Of a stretch of 64,000 nt of DNA, positions 8,238 through 18,429 are shown piece after piece (position 1 is the first letter of the stretch; every line of letters begins with the position of its first letter). Location of the stretch: NCBI RefSeq assembly GCF_007858185.1, contig NZ_VFES01000010.1, positions 186,001-250,000 on the forward strand. Direction: 5' to 3'. The position numbers and the translations under genes are program-made. The notes under the pieces are model-generated. The model did not search any database and was not told where the DNA came from. It saw nothing but the letters and a program-made list of their open reading frames with translations. Source of the stretch: Pseudomonas grimontii. Lineage in GTDB: Bacteria > Pseudomonadota > Gammaproteobacteria > Pseudomonadales > Pseudomonadaceae.

Positions 8238-9107
8238 TTACAGGCTTGGATCGGCCAGCAGGCAGCGGGCAAACAGCTGTGGCACCGGCAGATGACGTTG
8301 GCTGTAGCGGCTCAGCAGGATGATCTCGCGGTAAAATGTCAGCTTGCCTAGCGGGATTATTCTTACTTGAGGCGAGCGTTCCAGCCACAGGCCTGCCTTT
8401 GGAATCAACGACACACCCAGGCCACATTCCACCATCCTGACGATGGCTTCCAGTTCATCCAACTCCAGCGCCACTTGCACATCAAGCTTCTGCTCGCGCA
8501 GAAACCGGCTCACGAGCCGGCCGCCAAACGAAGCACGGTCATAGCGCACATGGGGCTGGGTGTTGAGCAGTTGCAAAGGGTCATCGCCTGCCAATGTGTT
8601 CGGCACAACCAACACGAACGGCTCCTTGCGCAGCACCTGCACGTACAACTCCTTGGGCAGGTCGAAGGGCGGGCGAATGATAATCGCCGAATCCAGCTCC
8701 GCGGCGTCGACCTGGCTCAACAGCTCCAGGGATACGCCAGGCGCCACCTTACACTCAACCGTTGGTGCTGCCTGGCGCAAACGCACTAGCGCCTGGGGCA
8801 ACAAACCGGTTTGAGCGGTGGTGATGGCGCCCACTTTCAACTCGCCCCGGTACTCATTGGCATTCACCGGTACCGCCATGCGGTTGAAGGTCTCCAGAAT
8901 CTCCTTGGCCAAAGGCAATGCGCGCAAACCGGCGGCATTCAGTGTGGCCTGGCGGCCAGTGCGGTCGAATAACTGCACGCCCAGTGCTTGCTCCAACTGA
9001 CGTATCTGCGCACTCACCGCTGACTGCGTCAGCCCGATATGCATCCCCGCTGCCGCGAACGTGCCGTGGCGCGTTACCGCAATAAAGGTCTTCAATTCAC
9101 GCAGCAT
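8238..9107 (-). CDS. LysR-family transcriptional regulator
   Basis: 289 residues. The winged helix-turn-helix occupies about 1-60 (MLRELKTFIAVTRHGTFAAA, then LTQSAVSAQIRQLEQALGVQ), followed by a periplasmic-binding-protein-like effector domain to the end. It is divergent from the VOC-fold gene across a 112-bp gap, the usual arrangement of a LysR regulator and its target. A short inverted repeat ATTC-ATC-GAAT (9118-9128) just before its start could be an autoregulatory site. The effector cannot be told from the sequence. Confidence 0.88.
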   Translation of the reverse strand: MLRELKTFIAVTRHGTFAAAGMHIGLTQSAVSAQIRQLEQALGVQLFDRTGRQATLNAAGLRALPLAKEILETFNRMAVPVNANEYRGELKVGAITTAQTGLLPQALVRLRQAAPTVECKVAPGVSLELLSQVDAAELDSAIIIRPPFDLPKELYVQVLRKEPFVLVVPNTLAGDDPLQLLNTQPHVRYDRASFGGRLVSRFLREQKLDVQVALELDELEAIVRMVECGLGVSLIPKAGLWLERSPQVRIIPLGKLTFYREIILLSRYSQRHLPVPQLFARCLLADPSL

Positions 9108-9219
9108 GGGCGTCTCGATTCATCGAATTTTTTTGAGCTCGACGCAAAAACTATCGTCTTTTCATCGTTGGCAGCAAGGCTAAACTCAGGGCGACTAACG
9201 CCCATAGAGGTTTGAACTG

Positions 9220-9645
9220 ATGACACTCGCGCCCTTTCATCTGGCAATTCCGGTATTCGATCTCGCCGCTGCACGGCACTTCTACGGCGACGTCTTTGGG
9301 TTGGAGGAGGGCCGCTCCAGCGAACACTGGGTTGACTTCAACTTCTTCGGCCATCAACTGGTGATCCACGAACACCCGAAAACCGCCTCCCAGGAAGCCG
9401 CCCACACCAACGCTGTCGACGGCCACGACGTACCTGTACCGCACTTTGGCGTGGTGCTGGGCTGGGAAGATTGGCACGCCCTGGCAGAGCGTCTACAGGC
9501 GCGGCAGACGACGTTCGTGTTGGAGCCGCATATTCGGTTCAAGGGGCAGGTGGGGGAACAGGCGACATTGTTCCTGTTCGACCCGTGCGGCAATGCGCTG
9601 GAGTTCAAGGCGTTCAGGGATATTGGGCAGTTGTTTGCGAAGTAA
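9220..9645 (+). CDS. VOC-family (glyoxalase/dioxygenase-like) protein
   Basis: 141-residue protein of the vicinal oxygen chelate fold, with two beta-alpha-beta-beta-beta repeats. The N-terminal FHLAIPVFDLAAARHFYGDVFG is characteristic, and H7, a His in VPHFGVV and the Glu in CGNALEFKAF are in the usual metal-ligand positions. The substrate is unknown; the protein is smaller than an extradiol dioxygenase and could act in glyoxalase-type or resistance chemistry. GAGGT lies about ten bases before the ATG. The divergent LysR gene probably controls it. Confidence 0.8.
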   Translation: MTLAPFHLAIPVFDLAAARHFYGDVFGLEEGRSSEHWVDFNFFGHQLVIHEHPKTASQEAAHTNAVDGHDVPVPHFGVVLGWEDWHALAERLQARQTTFVLEPHIRFKGQVGEQATLFLFDPCGNALEFKAFRDIGQLFAK

Positions 9646-9691
9646 GGTTGCAGGCAGCCCTGCCTCGCAAAACGTTTGTGCCAGACACACA

Positions 9692-9714
9692 AAAGCCGCG
9701 CAATGCGCGGCTTT
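9692..9714 (-). terminator. Intrinsic terminator after the tRNA gene
   Basis: A perfect 10-bp stem (AAAGCCGCGC / GCGCGGCTTT) with a 3-base loop lies six bases beyond the tRNA CCA end and runs into TTTT on the minus strand. Being symmetrical it may also end transcription of the VOC gene from the other side. Confidence 0.85.
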
Positions 9715-9719
9715 GGAGT

Positions 9720-9796
9720 TGGTGGGCCCACACGGACTTGAACCGTGGACCAAAGGATTATGAGTCCTCTGCTCTGACCAACTGAGCTATAGGCCC
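9720..9796 (-). tRNA. tRNA with anticodon CAU, probably tRNA-Ile2 (lysidine type)
   Basis: 77 nucleotides including an encoded CCA end. The cloverleaf is complete: acceptor GGGCCTA with TGGGCCC, D-arm GCTCAGTTGGTCAGAGC, anticodon loop CTCATAA (anticodon at 9760-9762), and T-loop GTTCAAG. CAU can be initiator Met, elongator Met or Ile2. C4-G69 and C5-G68 in the acceptor match the identity pairs for TilS, which makes lysidine at C34, so Ile2 (decoding AUA) is favoured; a CAU tRNA of this kind also sits near rpoD in E. coli (ileX). Annotation as Met would be the usual automatic result. Confidence 0.93.
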
Positions 9797-9810
9797 TCAG
9801 TAGGTCGCGG

Positions 9811-9816
9811 ATTATA
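9811..9816 (-). promoter_or_regulatory. tRNA promoter -10 box overlapping the rmcA stop codon
   Basis: The minus strand carries a perfect TATAAT whose first bases are the TAA stop of rmcA. It ends 15 bases before the mature tRNA 5' end, giving a leader of about 8 bases. The -35 region, inside the last rmcA codons, is poor. Confidence 0.55.
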
Positions 9817-12800
9817 ACGATGGTTTCTCCACTGTGCTATCCGAAAAGTCCTCAACGTTCATACGAAGGAAGGTAGCAGCAAAAAGCTCGGGCGGTAGAG
9901 GCAGGCTGACGATGTAGCCCTGCATCTGTTCGCAGCCCTCAGCGGCCAGGAACGCTTGCTGTGCGGAGTTCTCCACGCCTTCTGCGATGATGGTGAATTG
10001 CATGCTGTGGCCCAGGGCGATGATGGCGCGCACGATGGCGGCGTCGTGGGGGTCGTCGGGTAGGCCGCGGACGAAGGATTGGTCGATCTTCAGGAAATCC
10101 AGCGGCAGGCGCTTGAGATAACTGAGGGACGAATAGCCGGTGCCGAAGTCGTCGATCGCCAACTGCACGCCCAGGTGTTTGAGTTCGTGCAGGACTGCCA
10201 ACGCTTCTTCGGCTTGGCTCATGATGAAGTTTTCAGTGATCTCCAGTTGCAGGCAGCCCGGTTCGAGACTGTAGTCACGCAATAGCTGTTCGATGCGATC
10301 CAGTAAACCAGGGTGGCGCAGTTGTGCGCCGGCAAGGTTGACCGATAGCGGGCCGAAGTCATCGAAAGTGGTTTGCCAGGTGTGCATTTGCAAGCAGGCC
10401 TGCTCCAGGACCCAGTCGCCAATCTGCAGGATCATGCCGTTCTCTTCGGCCAGGGCGATAAAGTGTTCGGGCGGGACGTCGCCAAAGGTGGGGTGGTGCC
10501 AGCGGATCAGGGCTTCGGCGCCGATCAATTCTTGTGTCAACAGGCTCAGTTTTGGCTGGTAATACAGGCTTAGCTCATCACGCTCGATGGCACGCCGCAG
10601 TTCGTGCTCCAGTGCCACGCGCTCGTTGGCCTGGGCTGTCAGGTCGCGGGTGTAACTTTCGACCCGGTTACGGCCCTTGGCCTTGGAACGGTACATCGCG
10701 GCGTCGGCGTTCTTGACCAGGGTGGCAACGTCGGTACCGTCCTGGGGGTACAGGCTGGTGCCGATGCTGGCGCTGATGAAGAACTCGTGTTCGCCGGCCT
10801 GGAACGGCGGGGTGAAGCAGGCCAGCAGTTTATTGGCCAGTTGCTCGGCGTCGCTGGCGTGTTGCAGGCCGGGTAGCAGAATGATGAATTCATCGCCGCC
10901 CAGGCGTGCGACGGTGTCGATGTCACGCAGTTGCTCTTTGAGGCGTACGGCGATGTCTTTGAGCAGCAGGTCGCCGACCGGGTGGCCGAGGCTGTCGTTG
11001 ATGTGTTTGAAGCGGTCCAGGTCGAGAAACAGCACCGCGCCTTGTTTACCGGTTTCCTGATGGCCGTTGAGGGCCGCCTGCAACCGACTTTCAAACAGCG
11101 TGCGGTTCGGCAGGCCGGTCAGCGGGTCGTGGTGCGCCTGATAGTCGAGCCGCGCCTGGGCCAGCTTGAGGCTGGAGATGTCGGCAAACACCGCGACAAA
11201 ATGCGTGATCAACTGATCGCCGTTGCGCACGGCGCTGATGGTCAGCCAGCTGGGGTACAACTCGCCGTTCTTGCGGCGGTTGGAGATCTCGCCCTGCCAA
11301 TGACCTTGGGCCGTCAGTTGGTGCCACATTGCGGCGTAGAAGGCGCTGTCATGCAGGCCGGAGGCGAGCAGGCGTGGTGTCTGGCCAAGGGCTTCGGCTT
11401 CACTGTAGCCGGTGATCTCACTGAAGGCGCGGTTCACGGCACTGATGTTCTGGCGGGTGTCGGTGATCAATACGCCCTCGGCGGTACTCTCGAATACCGT
11501 GGCGGCCTGTTGCAGTTTTTCCTGCATCAGCTGGCGCTCGGTGATGTCCCGGGCGATGGTGAGCATGCAGTCGTCGTCGCCGATGGGCAGTGGCCGGCTG
11601 GATAATTCACACAGACGGATTTGGCCATCCTTACGGCGTATATGGCAGATGAAGTCACGCACAAAACCATCTCGTTGCATCAACTCCAGCATGTGTTTGC
11701 GTTCGTTGAGGTCGACCCAGATGCCCAGCTCCAGGGTTGATTGGTCGATGGATGTCGCACTGGTGAAGCCGGTGATGCGACTGAAACCATTATTCACTTC
11801 AATCAGCAGGCCATCACTCTGGCGGCTCAGGAGCAAGCCGTCGGGAGAGGCGTGGAAGGCCTTGGCGAATTTTTCTTCGGAGGTTTGCAGTTGTTGCCGG
11901 GTTTCCTTGAGCTGGGTGATGTCGCGTACCACCACCACAATGGCTTCAATGGTGTCGAGTTGAAACGGTTCGGCGGAAATCAGCCCGGTAAAGGCCTGGC
12001 CATTGCTGCGCAGAAAGGGCATTTCCAGATTGCGAATGCTGGTGGTCTGCACCCGCTGCAACAGGTCCGGGCCGACGCCTGGGATGCCCCAGATGTTCAG
12101 GGCGGTAGCGGTTTTTCCGATCACGTCTTCGGCCTTCAAGCCCACTTGATCCTCAAACGCTTTGTTGACCTCCAGCAGGCAGCCATCGGACAGCCGTGCG
12201 ATCACCAGGATGTCCGGGCATTGCTGGAACACTGAGGCAAACTTTTGCTCGGAAAGCTGCAGCGCCTCTTCAGTGCGTTTGGCTTCGCTGATGTCGATCA
12301 TCAAGCCCCGCAGCACCGGCTCATGGCCGTGCTCGATCAGGCTGACAATGTCACGCACCCACAGGCAGCGGCCGTCGGCTGTGATCACGCGATAATCGAC
12401 GCTGTGATCGCGGTTGGCGCGGGTTTCGCGGTAGCAGTACGTTTCGGCACGCAGCAGGTCGGCGGGGTGGATGATGTTGCGCCAGAAGCCTGGAATCAGC
12501 CAGTGAGCGCGAGGATAGCCGAGTAGATCCTCGGCATGAGGCGAAACATAGCTGTAGGTGAAATCGGTAACGCTGGCTTCCCAGGCGATGGCAGACAGGC
12601 TCTCCACCAGGCCGCGATAGTGGTATTCGCTGCTGCGCAGTTCCTGCTCGAGGGCGACGCGGCGGGAAATTTCCGAGCTGAGCCGGCGATTTATCCGAAT
12701 CACGATGGCCAATATGGTGCTCAACAACAGGACAGTGGGCAGGCCGTACTTCAGCAAGTCCGTCCAGAACGTACGGTGGTCGGTGAGGCTGCCCACCCAG

Positions 12801-13555
12801 TGTTGCTGGATGGCTTCGGTTTCGTCCGGGCTGAGGTCAGCAAGAACCTTGTCCAGGATGCCCACCAGCATTTTGTTGTCGCGTGGTACACCCATTGCCA
12901 ATTGATAGCGATAAGGCGTTTCGCCACTTACGTACAGGCCATCGAGCTTGAGCTGACGCAGGCTCCAGACGCTCGAAGCGAGGTCGCCTACCACGGCGTC
13001 GACTTCGTCGGTGGCCAGCGCCTGCAGCGTCGAACTGACATTCGGCATGGCCACCAGGTTGAGGTCTGGATGGTGGGTACGTAGCAGTTCATGGGGGGCA
13101 TAATTTTCCACCACGGCAATCTTCAACCCATACAGGTCATTGAGGTTGCGTGGCTTGGCGCCGCCTTCATGGGCGAGGATGACAATAGGGAAGTCCAGGT
13201 AAGGGCGTGTGAATGCCATGAAGCCCTGGCGCTCGGGGGTCGACATGATGCCCGGCAGCAGGTCGAGTTGGTTGTGGCGTGCCTGCTCCAGTACCGCGCT
13301 CCAATTGACCGGCTCGATCAGTTTGATCCTGACGCCCAGGCGCTCCTGGATCAGGCGCACGTAGTCCGCCGCCAAGCCTTGGTAGCGGCCTTCTTCATCA
13401 CGGTATTCGAAGGGTGGCCACGAGGCGTCCACCCCCAGGCGCAACTCCTGATGGTCCGCCAGCCAGCCACGCTCGTCATCGCTAAGAGTCAACGCGCCAG
13501 CCGTTGCGGTCCAGGTCAGCAGCGACAGCAGTATCACGGTCGGCAATCTGGGCAT
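9812..13555 (-). CDS. rmcA: RmcA-like sensor: SBP domain, PAS repeats, GGDEF and EAL (c-di-GMP turnover)
   Basis: 1247-residue inner-membrane protein. Order: signal peptide (about 1-21), a periplasmic SBP_bac_3 domain (about 35-255), one membrane helix near 272-291, about four PAS domains (310-800), GGDEF, then EAL. The GGDEF motif is intact at 886-890 with an inhibitory-site RxxD (RDID, 877-880) five residues before it; the EAL motif (EALIRW) starts at 1014. Both catalytic domains therefore look competent. P. aeruginosa RmcA (next to rpoD) is a phosphodiesterase that responds to redox state and phenazines through its PAS domains; orthology here rests on architecture and position. The tRNA gene follows 15 bases on. 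Confidence 0.88.
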   Translation of the reverse strand: MPRLPTVILLSLLTWTATAGALTLSDDERGWLADHQELRLGVDASWPPFEYRDEEGRYQGLAADYVRLIQERLGVRIKLIEPVNWSAVLEQARHNQLDLLPGIMSTPERQGFMAFTRPYLDFPIVILAHEGGAKPRNLNDLYGLKIAVVENYAPHELLRTHHPDLNLVAMPNVSSTLQALATDEVDAVVGDLASSVWSLRQLKLDGLYVSGETPYRYQLAMGVPRDNKMLVGILDKVLADLSPDETEAIQQHWVGSLTDHRTFWTDLLKYGLPTVLLLSTILAIVIRINRRLSSEISRRVALEQELRSSEYHYRGLVESLSAIAWEASVTDFTYSYVSPHAEDLLGYPRAHWLIPGFWRNIIHPADLLRAETYCYRETRANRDHSVDYRVITADGRCLWVRDIVSLIEHGHEPVLRGLMIDISEAKRTEEALQLSEQKFASVFQQCPDILVIARLSDGCLLEVNKAFEDQVGLKAEDVIGKTATALNIWGIPGVGPDLLQRVQTTSIRNLEMPFLRSNGQAFTGLISAEPFQLDTIEAIVVVVRDITQLKETRQQLQTSEEKFAKAFHASPDGLLLSRQSDGLLIEVNNGFSRITGFTSATSIDQSTLELGIWVDLNERKHMLELMQRDGFVRDFICHIRRKDGQIRLCELSSRPLPIGDDDCMLTIARDITERQLMQEKLQQAATVFESTAEGVLITDTRQNISAVNRAFSEITGYSEAEALGQTPRLLASGLHDSAFYAAMWHQLTAQGHWQGEISNRRKNGELYPSWLTISAVRNGDQLITHFVAVFADISSLKLAQARLDYQAHHDPLTGLPNRTLFESRLQAALNGHQETGKQGAVLFLDLDRFKHINDSLGHPVGDLLLKDIAVRLKEQLRDIDTVARLGGDEFIILLPGLQHASDAEQLANKLLACFTPPFQAGEHEFFISASIGTSLYPQDGTDVATLVKNADAAMYRSKAKGRNRVESYTRDLTAQANERVALEHELRRAIERDELSLYYQPKLSLLTQELIGAEALIRWHHPTFGDVPPEHFIALAEENGMILQIGDWVLEQACLQMHTWQTTFDDFGPLSVNLAGAQLRHPGLLDRIEQLLRDYSLEPGCLQLEITENFIMSQAEEALAVLHELKHLGVQLAIDDFGTGYSSLSYLKRLPLDFLKIDQSFVRGLPDDPHDAAIVRAIIALGHSMQFTIIAEGVENSAQQAFLAAEGCEQMQGYIVSLPLPPELFAATFLRMNVEDFSDSTVEKPSL

Positions 13556-13644
13556 AACGGTCTCGTTATGGCACGGGGAATGTTTCGAGTGTAGACGGGC
13601 ATTGCGGGGGAGGGGCGTAGCGGGGAATTTTATCGATAGAAAGC

Positions 13645-13670
13645 AAAACCCCCGGCCTGGGCCGGGGGTT
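13645..13670 (-). terminator. Intrinsic terminator of the rpsU-dnaG-rpoD unit
   Basis: A perfect 10-bp GC-rich stem (AACCCCCGGC / GCCGGGGGTT) with loop of four bases, followed on the minus strand by TTTT, starts seven bases after the rpoD stop. Confidence 0.9.
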
Positions 13671-13676
13671 CTGGTG

Positions 13677-15527
<1,851 letters not shown>

Positions 15528-15574
15528 AACACCCTATCCACTGAAGGTCTTGGCGGGCAAAAAACAAGCCGAGG

Positions 15575-15580
15575 ATTATA
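15575..15580 (-). promoter_or_regulatory. rpoD promoter -10 (TATAAT)
   Basis: The 67-base dnaG-rpoD gap contains a perfect TATAAT on the minus strand (CGGGTATAATCC), 47 bases before the rpoD ATG. No good -35 is seen, so it may need an activator or an alternative sigma factor; E. coli also has extra promoters near this junction. Confidence 0.55.
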
Positions 15581-15594
15581 CCCGAGCTATGACC

Positions 15595-17565
15595 TCACAC
15601 GCCAGCTGAGGTCGGGTTTGATGCGGAAACATTCTGTTTTAAGAGGTCGCGCATCTGTTTTGCTATCTGAATTTGCTCTTCAGCCGATAATCCCGGCTGT
15701 CTTGCTCTCTTGATGAGTTCATCGAGGGTCTGCGTGTGCTGACCCGCAGATAACCTAGTAATGGTGTCTAAAAACTGTTGTTCAAGGTTATCGCCGTCAA
15801 TTAGCCACTCCTTTTCCGCGAGTGCTTTCAATAAGCGACCTTGTTCTGTGCCATGCCAACGAGCCATCAGCTGAATTGAGTTTAGCTTAGGATTTTTCTG
15901 CACCGCCTCGATCAGCGCGATCAGCACTTGAGCGTAAGTGTTGCTCGCGTTGGCAAAGTGGTCAGCGCTTTCAACCTTGCTCGCCAGTTGTGGGTGGTGG
16001 ATAAGCGTGCGCAGGGCAATCAACGTGGGAGCTTCGACGGCGACCGGCGTGCGAGGGGCGTAGGCCTCATCGCGATCACCGCGCTTGCCGTTTTTGCTCC
16101 AGGGTTTTTTGTCCCATTTCTTGCCGCCGGCACCGGGTTTCTTCGGCGTCCATTCCTGTTGGGGCGCGTACGCCTCCTGGGGTTGATGGAAGTCGGCGTA
16201 GTCCGGCATGGCGTCATAATCCATGCCTGGGTCGTAGGCCGGCGGCGCGTCCTGCGGCGCGCTGTGCACCAGCTGGCTGACGGCTTCGCCACTCAGCCCG
16301 GTAATTTCCAGCAGGCGTTGGCGCATCAGGGTGCGCAGGTTTGCGCCTGGAACCTTGTCGATCAATGGCGCCGCGAGGGTGGCCATATGGGCCTTGCCTT
16401 CGAGGGAGCGCGGATCGGCCTCTTCGGTCAGTTGCTGGAAGAAATAATCCGCCAACGGCTGCGCATGTTGATTGATGCGCGCGCGGAATGCGTCGGTGCC
16501 TTCGGAGCGCACCAGGGTATCCGGGTCTTCACCTTCAGGCAGGAACAGAAAGCGCGCGCGGCGCCCATCCTGCAGGCTCGACAGCGTGGCTTCGAGTGCG
16601 CGCCAAGCAGCGTTGCGGCCGGCCTGGTCGCCGTCGAAACAGAACAGCACACTCGGCACTACGCGAAACAGGCGCTTCAAGTGTTCTTCGCTGGTGGCGG
16701 TGCCAAGGGTGGCCACCGCGTTGCGCAACCCCTGCTGGGCCAGGGCGATCACGTCCATATAGCCTTCGACCACGATGATTTCATCGAGGTTTCGATTGTT
16801 CTTGCGCGCCTCGAACAGGCCGTAGAGTTCCTGGCCCTTGTGGAATACCGGGGTTTCCGGGGAGTTCAGGTACTTGGGCTTGTCATCCCCCAGCACGCGG
16901 CCGCCGAAGGCGATGATGCGACCACGGCTGTCGCGGATCGGGAACATCACGCGGTCGCGGAAGCGATCGTAGCGCTTGCCGGTCTCGGCGTTCTCAACCA
17001 GAAGGCCGGCGTCGATCATGGCCTTTTGCTGCAGGGTGTCGCTGCTCAGGTGTTTGTACAGATTGTCCCAGCCGGGTGGGGCGAAGCCGAGGCCGAAGTC
17101 GCGAGCGATTTCGCCGGTCAGGCCGCGACCCTTCAGGTAGTCAACGGCGGCCTTACGCTGCGGATGGCTTTTAAGTGCCTGACGGTAAAAGTCGGCAGCG
17201 GCGGTCAGCAGCGGGTACAGCGGCGAGTCGGTGGGTTGCCGTGGTTTATGCGGACGGCCACTTTCTTCGCGGGGGACTTCCATGCCGGCGGCTTTCGCCA
17301 GGTCCTCGATAGCCTGGGGGAAGTCCAGGTTGTCGTGGTCCATCAGGAAGCCGAGGGTGTTGCCGCCTGCGCCGCAGCCGAAGCAGTAGTAGAACTGCTT
17401 GTCCGGGCTGACGCTGAATGACGGGGTCTTTTCCTTGTGGAACGGGCAGCAGGCTGTGTAGTTTTTGCCGGCTTTCTTCAATTGCAGGCGCGAGCTGACA
17501 ACATCGACGATGTCGGTGCGGTTCAGAAGGTCGTCAATAAAGCTCTGGGGAATCAGCCCGGCCAT
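15595..17565 (-). CDS. dnaG: DnaG, replicative primase
   Basis: Makes RNA primers for chromosome replication, working with the DnaB helicase. The 656 residues contain a CHC2 zinc finger (C40, H43, C61, C64), the RNA polymerase core domain with TOPRIM motifs (IVVEGYMDVIALAQ and CFDGDQAGRNAA), and a C-terminal helicase-binding domain after a low-complexity, Lys- and Pro-rich linker at about 420-495. It lies between rpsU and rpoD as in most gammaproteobacteria. Confidence 0.98.
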   Translation of the reverse strand: MAGLIPQSFIDDLLNRTDIVDVVSSRLQLKKAGKNYTACCPFHKEKTPSFSVSPDKQFYYCFGCGAGGNTLGFLMDHDNLDFPQAIEDLAKAAGMEVPREESGRPHKPRQPTDSPLYPLLTAAADFYRQALKSHPQRKAAVDYLKGRGLTGEIARDFGLGFAPPGWDNLYKHLSSDTLQQKAMIDAGLLVENAETGKRYDRFRDRVMFPIRDSRGRIIAFGGRVLGDDKPKYLNSPETPVFHKGQELYGLFEARKNNRNLDEIIVVEGYMDVIALAQQGLRNAVATLGTATSEEHLKRLFRVVPSVLFCFDGDQAGRNAAWRALEATLSSLQDGRRARFLFLPEGEDPDTLVRSEGTDAFRARINQHAQPLADYFFQQLTEEADPRSLEGKAHMATLAAPLIDKVPGANLRTLMRQRLLEITGLSGEAVSQLVHSAPQDAPPAYDPGMDYDAMPDYADFHQPQEAYAPQQEWTPKKPGAGGKKWDKKPWSKNGKRGDRDEAYAPRTPVAVEAPTLIALRTLIHHPQLASKVESADHFANASNTYAQVLIALIEAVQKNPKLNSIQLMARWHGTEQGRLLKALAEKEWLIDGDNLEQQFLDTITRLSAGQHTQTLDELIKRARQPGLSAEEQIQIAKQMRDLLKQNVSASNPTSAGV

Positions 17566-17896
17566 GGCGTTCTCGTCATCGCTGCGTGTAAATGAGTGCC
17601 CGTGAAATGCTCAAGCGCACGTATCGAATGGCTCGACCATCAATCGTCTGCTTGGGCTGTCAGGAAGTGTATCTGCCGAACATTCACTGACGTTAGTTTC
17701 AATCAGTTTTTCGGCGTAGAAATGTTGCCCTGGAGTCCGGCGTTGGCCAGTGGTGGCCTCGGATGCTCGTCGGTGGGCACAGCCGATACAGTTGATCGCC
17801 TGCTTATAAAATGAGTGTGCTCGTCAGTAGCCTTGTTAGGCTCGTCAGAAGAGACGTGCACCGCTGGCAAAAGAGCCAGTCCTGACGTTTGAAGCA

Positions 17897-17924
17897 GGTG
17901 TATCAGTCGCGTGTGCGGCGTCAA
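17897..17924 (-). promoter_or_regulatory. Possible dnaG promoter
   Basis: The minus strand has TTGACG (17919-17924), a 16-base spacer and TACACC (17897-17902). The -35 is good and the -10 weak. It would leave a leader of about 325 bases before dnaG. Confidence 0.3.
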
Positions 17925-17953
17925 CGATGAAGCATCAAGCGATATCCGCAAAT

Positions 17954-17984
17954 GCCAACAGCCCGGCTGAGGGCCGGGCTTGGC
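17954..17984 (-). terminator. Terminator-like hairpin after rpsU
   Basis: An AGCCCGGC / GCCGGGCT stem, extended by outer GCCA / TGGC, lies 27 bases after the rpsU stop. The T run on the minus strand is weak, so it is probably a partial terminator that lets some transcription reach dnaG, as known for this operon in E. coli. Confidence 0.6.
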
Positions 17985-18010
17985 AGAAGCTTGCTACGAA
18001 CGTCTGTGTA

Positions 18011-18226
18011 TTAGTACAGACGAACGGCGCGGCGCTGTTCGCGCTGAACTTTCTTGGCGTGACGCTTAACAGCGGCTGCTGCTTTACGCTTACGCTCAGA
18101 AGTTGGCTTCTCATAAAATTCGCGGCTACGAACTTCAGCCAGAACACCGGCTTTTTCGCAGGAGCGCTTGAAACGACGCAGAGCTACGTCGAAGGGTTCG
18201 TTCTCTTTTACTTTGACGGCTGGCAT
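18011..18226 (-). CDS. rpsU: RpsU, 30S ribosomal protein bS21
   Basis: 71-residue, strongly basic protein beginning [20 protein letters not shown], the exact family pattern and length. It helps mRNA selection on the 30S subunit. It is first gene of the rpsU-dnaG-rpoD unit, divergent from tsaD. The sequence around its stop codon (18001-18022) can fold into a 7-bp hairpin, CGTCTGT / ACAGACG. Confidence 0.99.
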
Positions 18227-18313
18227 CCAGAGCTACCTTCTTTCATTACCGGGAATCAACGTTCTCGTCGCAAAAAATTCGCGGCTGAGGTCGTCGGTTT
18301 TTAAGGGTTGCGG

Positions 18314-18342
18314 ATGTTAACCCCTCATTGGCAGGAATGCAA
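18314..18342 (-). promoter_or_regulatory. rpsU promoter
   Basis: On the minus strand TTGCAT (18337-18342), a 17-base spacer and TAACAT (18314-18319) form a sigma-70 promoter about 88 bases before the rpsU start. Confidence 0.6.
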
Positions 18343-18429
18343 AGCCTCTGATCGAAAACCGCTAGTCGGGAGAGGGAGTGGCGACTATTATGCGCGCCTT
18401 CGAATTCAGCCTCTACAAGGCGCAAACCC

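Larger units (their letters stand above)
17566..18010. other. 445-bp rpsU-dnaG spacer without a gene
   Basis: No convincing reading frame lies here. On the minus strand, moving from rpsU to dnaG, it holds a hairpin around the rpsU stop, a GC-rich terminator (17954-17984), a possible dnaG promoter (17897-17924), a pair of GCTCGTCAG direct repeats 21 bases apart (17819-17827 and 17840-17848) with a small hairpin between them, and a third near copy at 17765-17773. It is long compared with the other spacers in the window. Confidence 0.6.
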
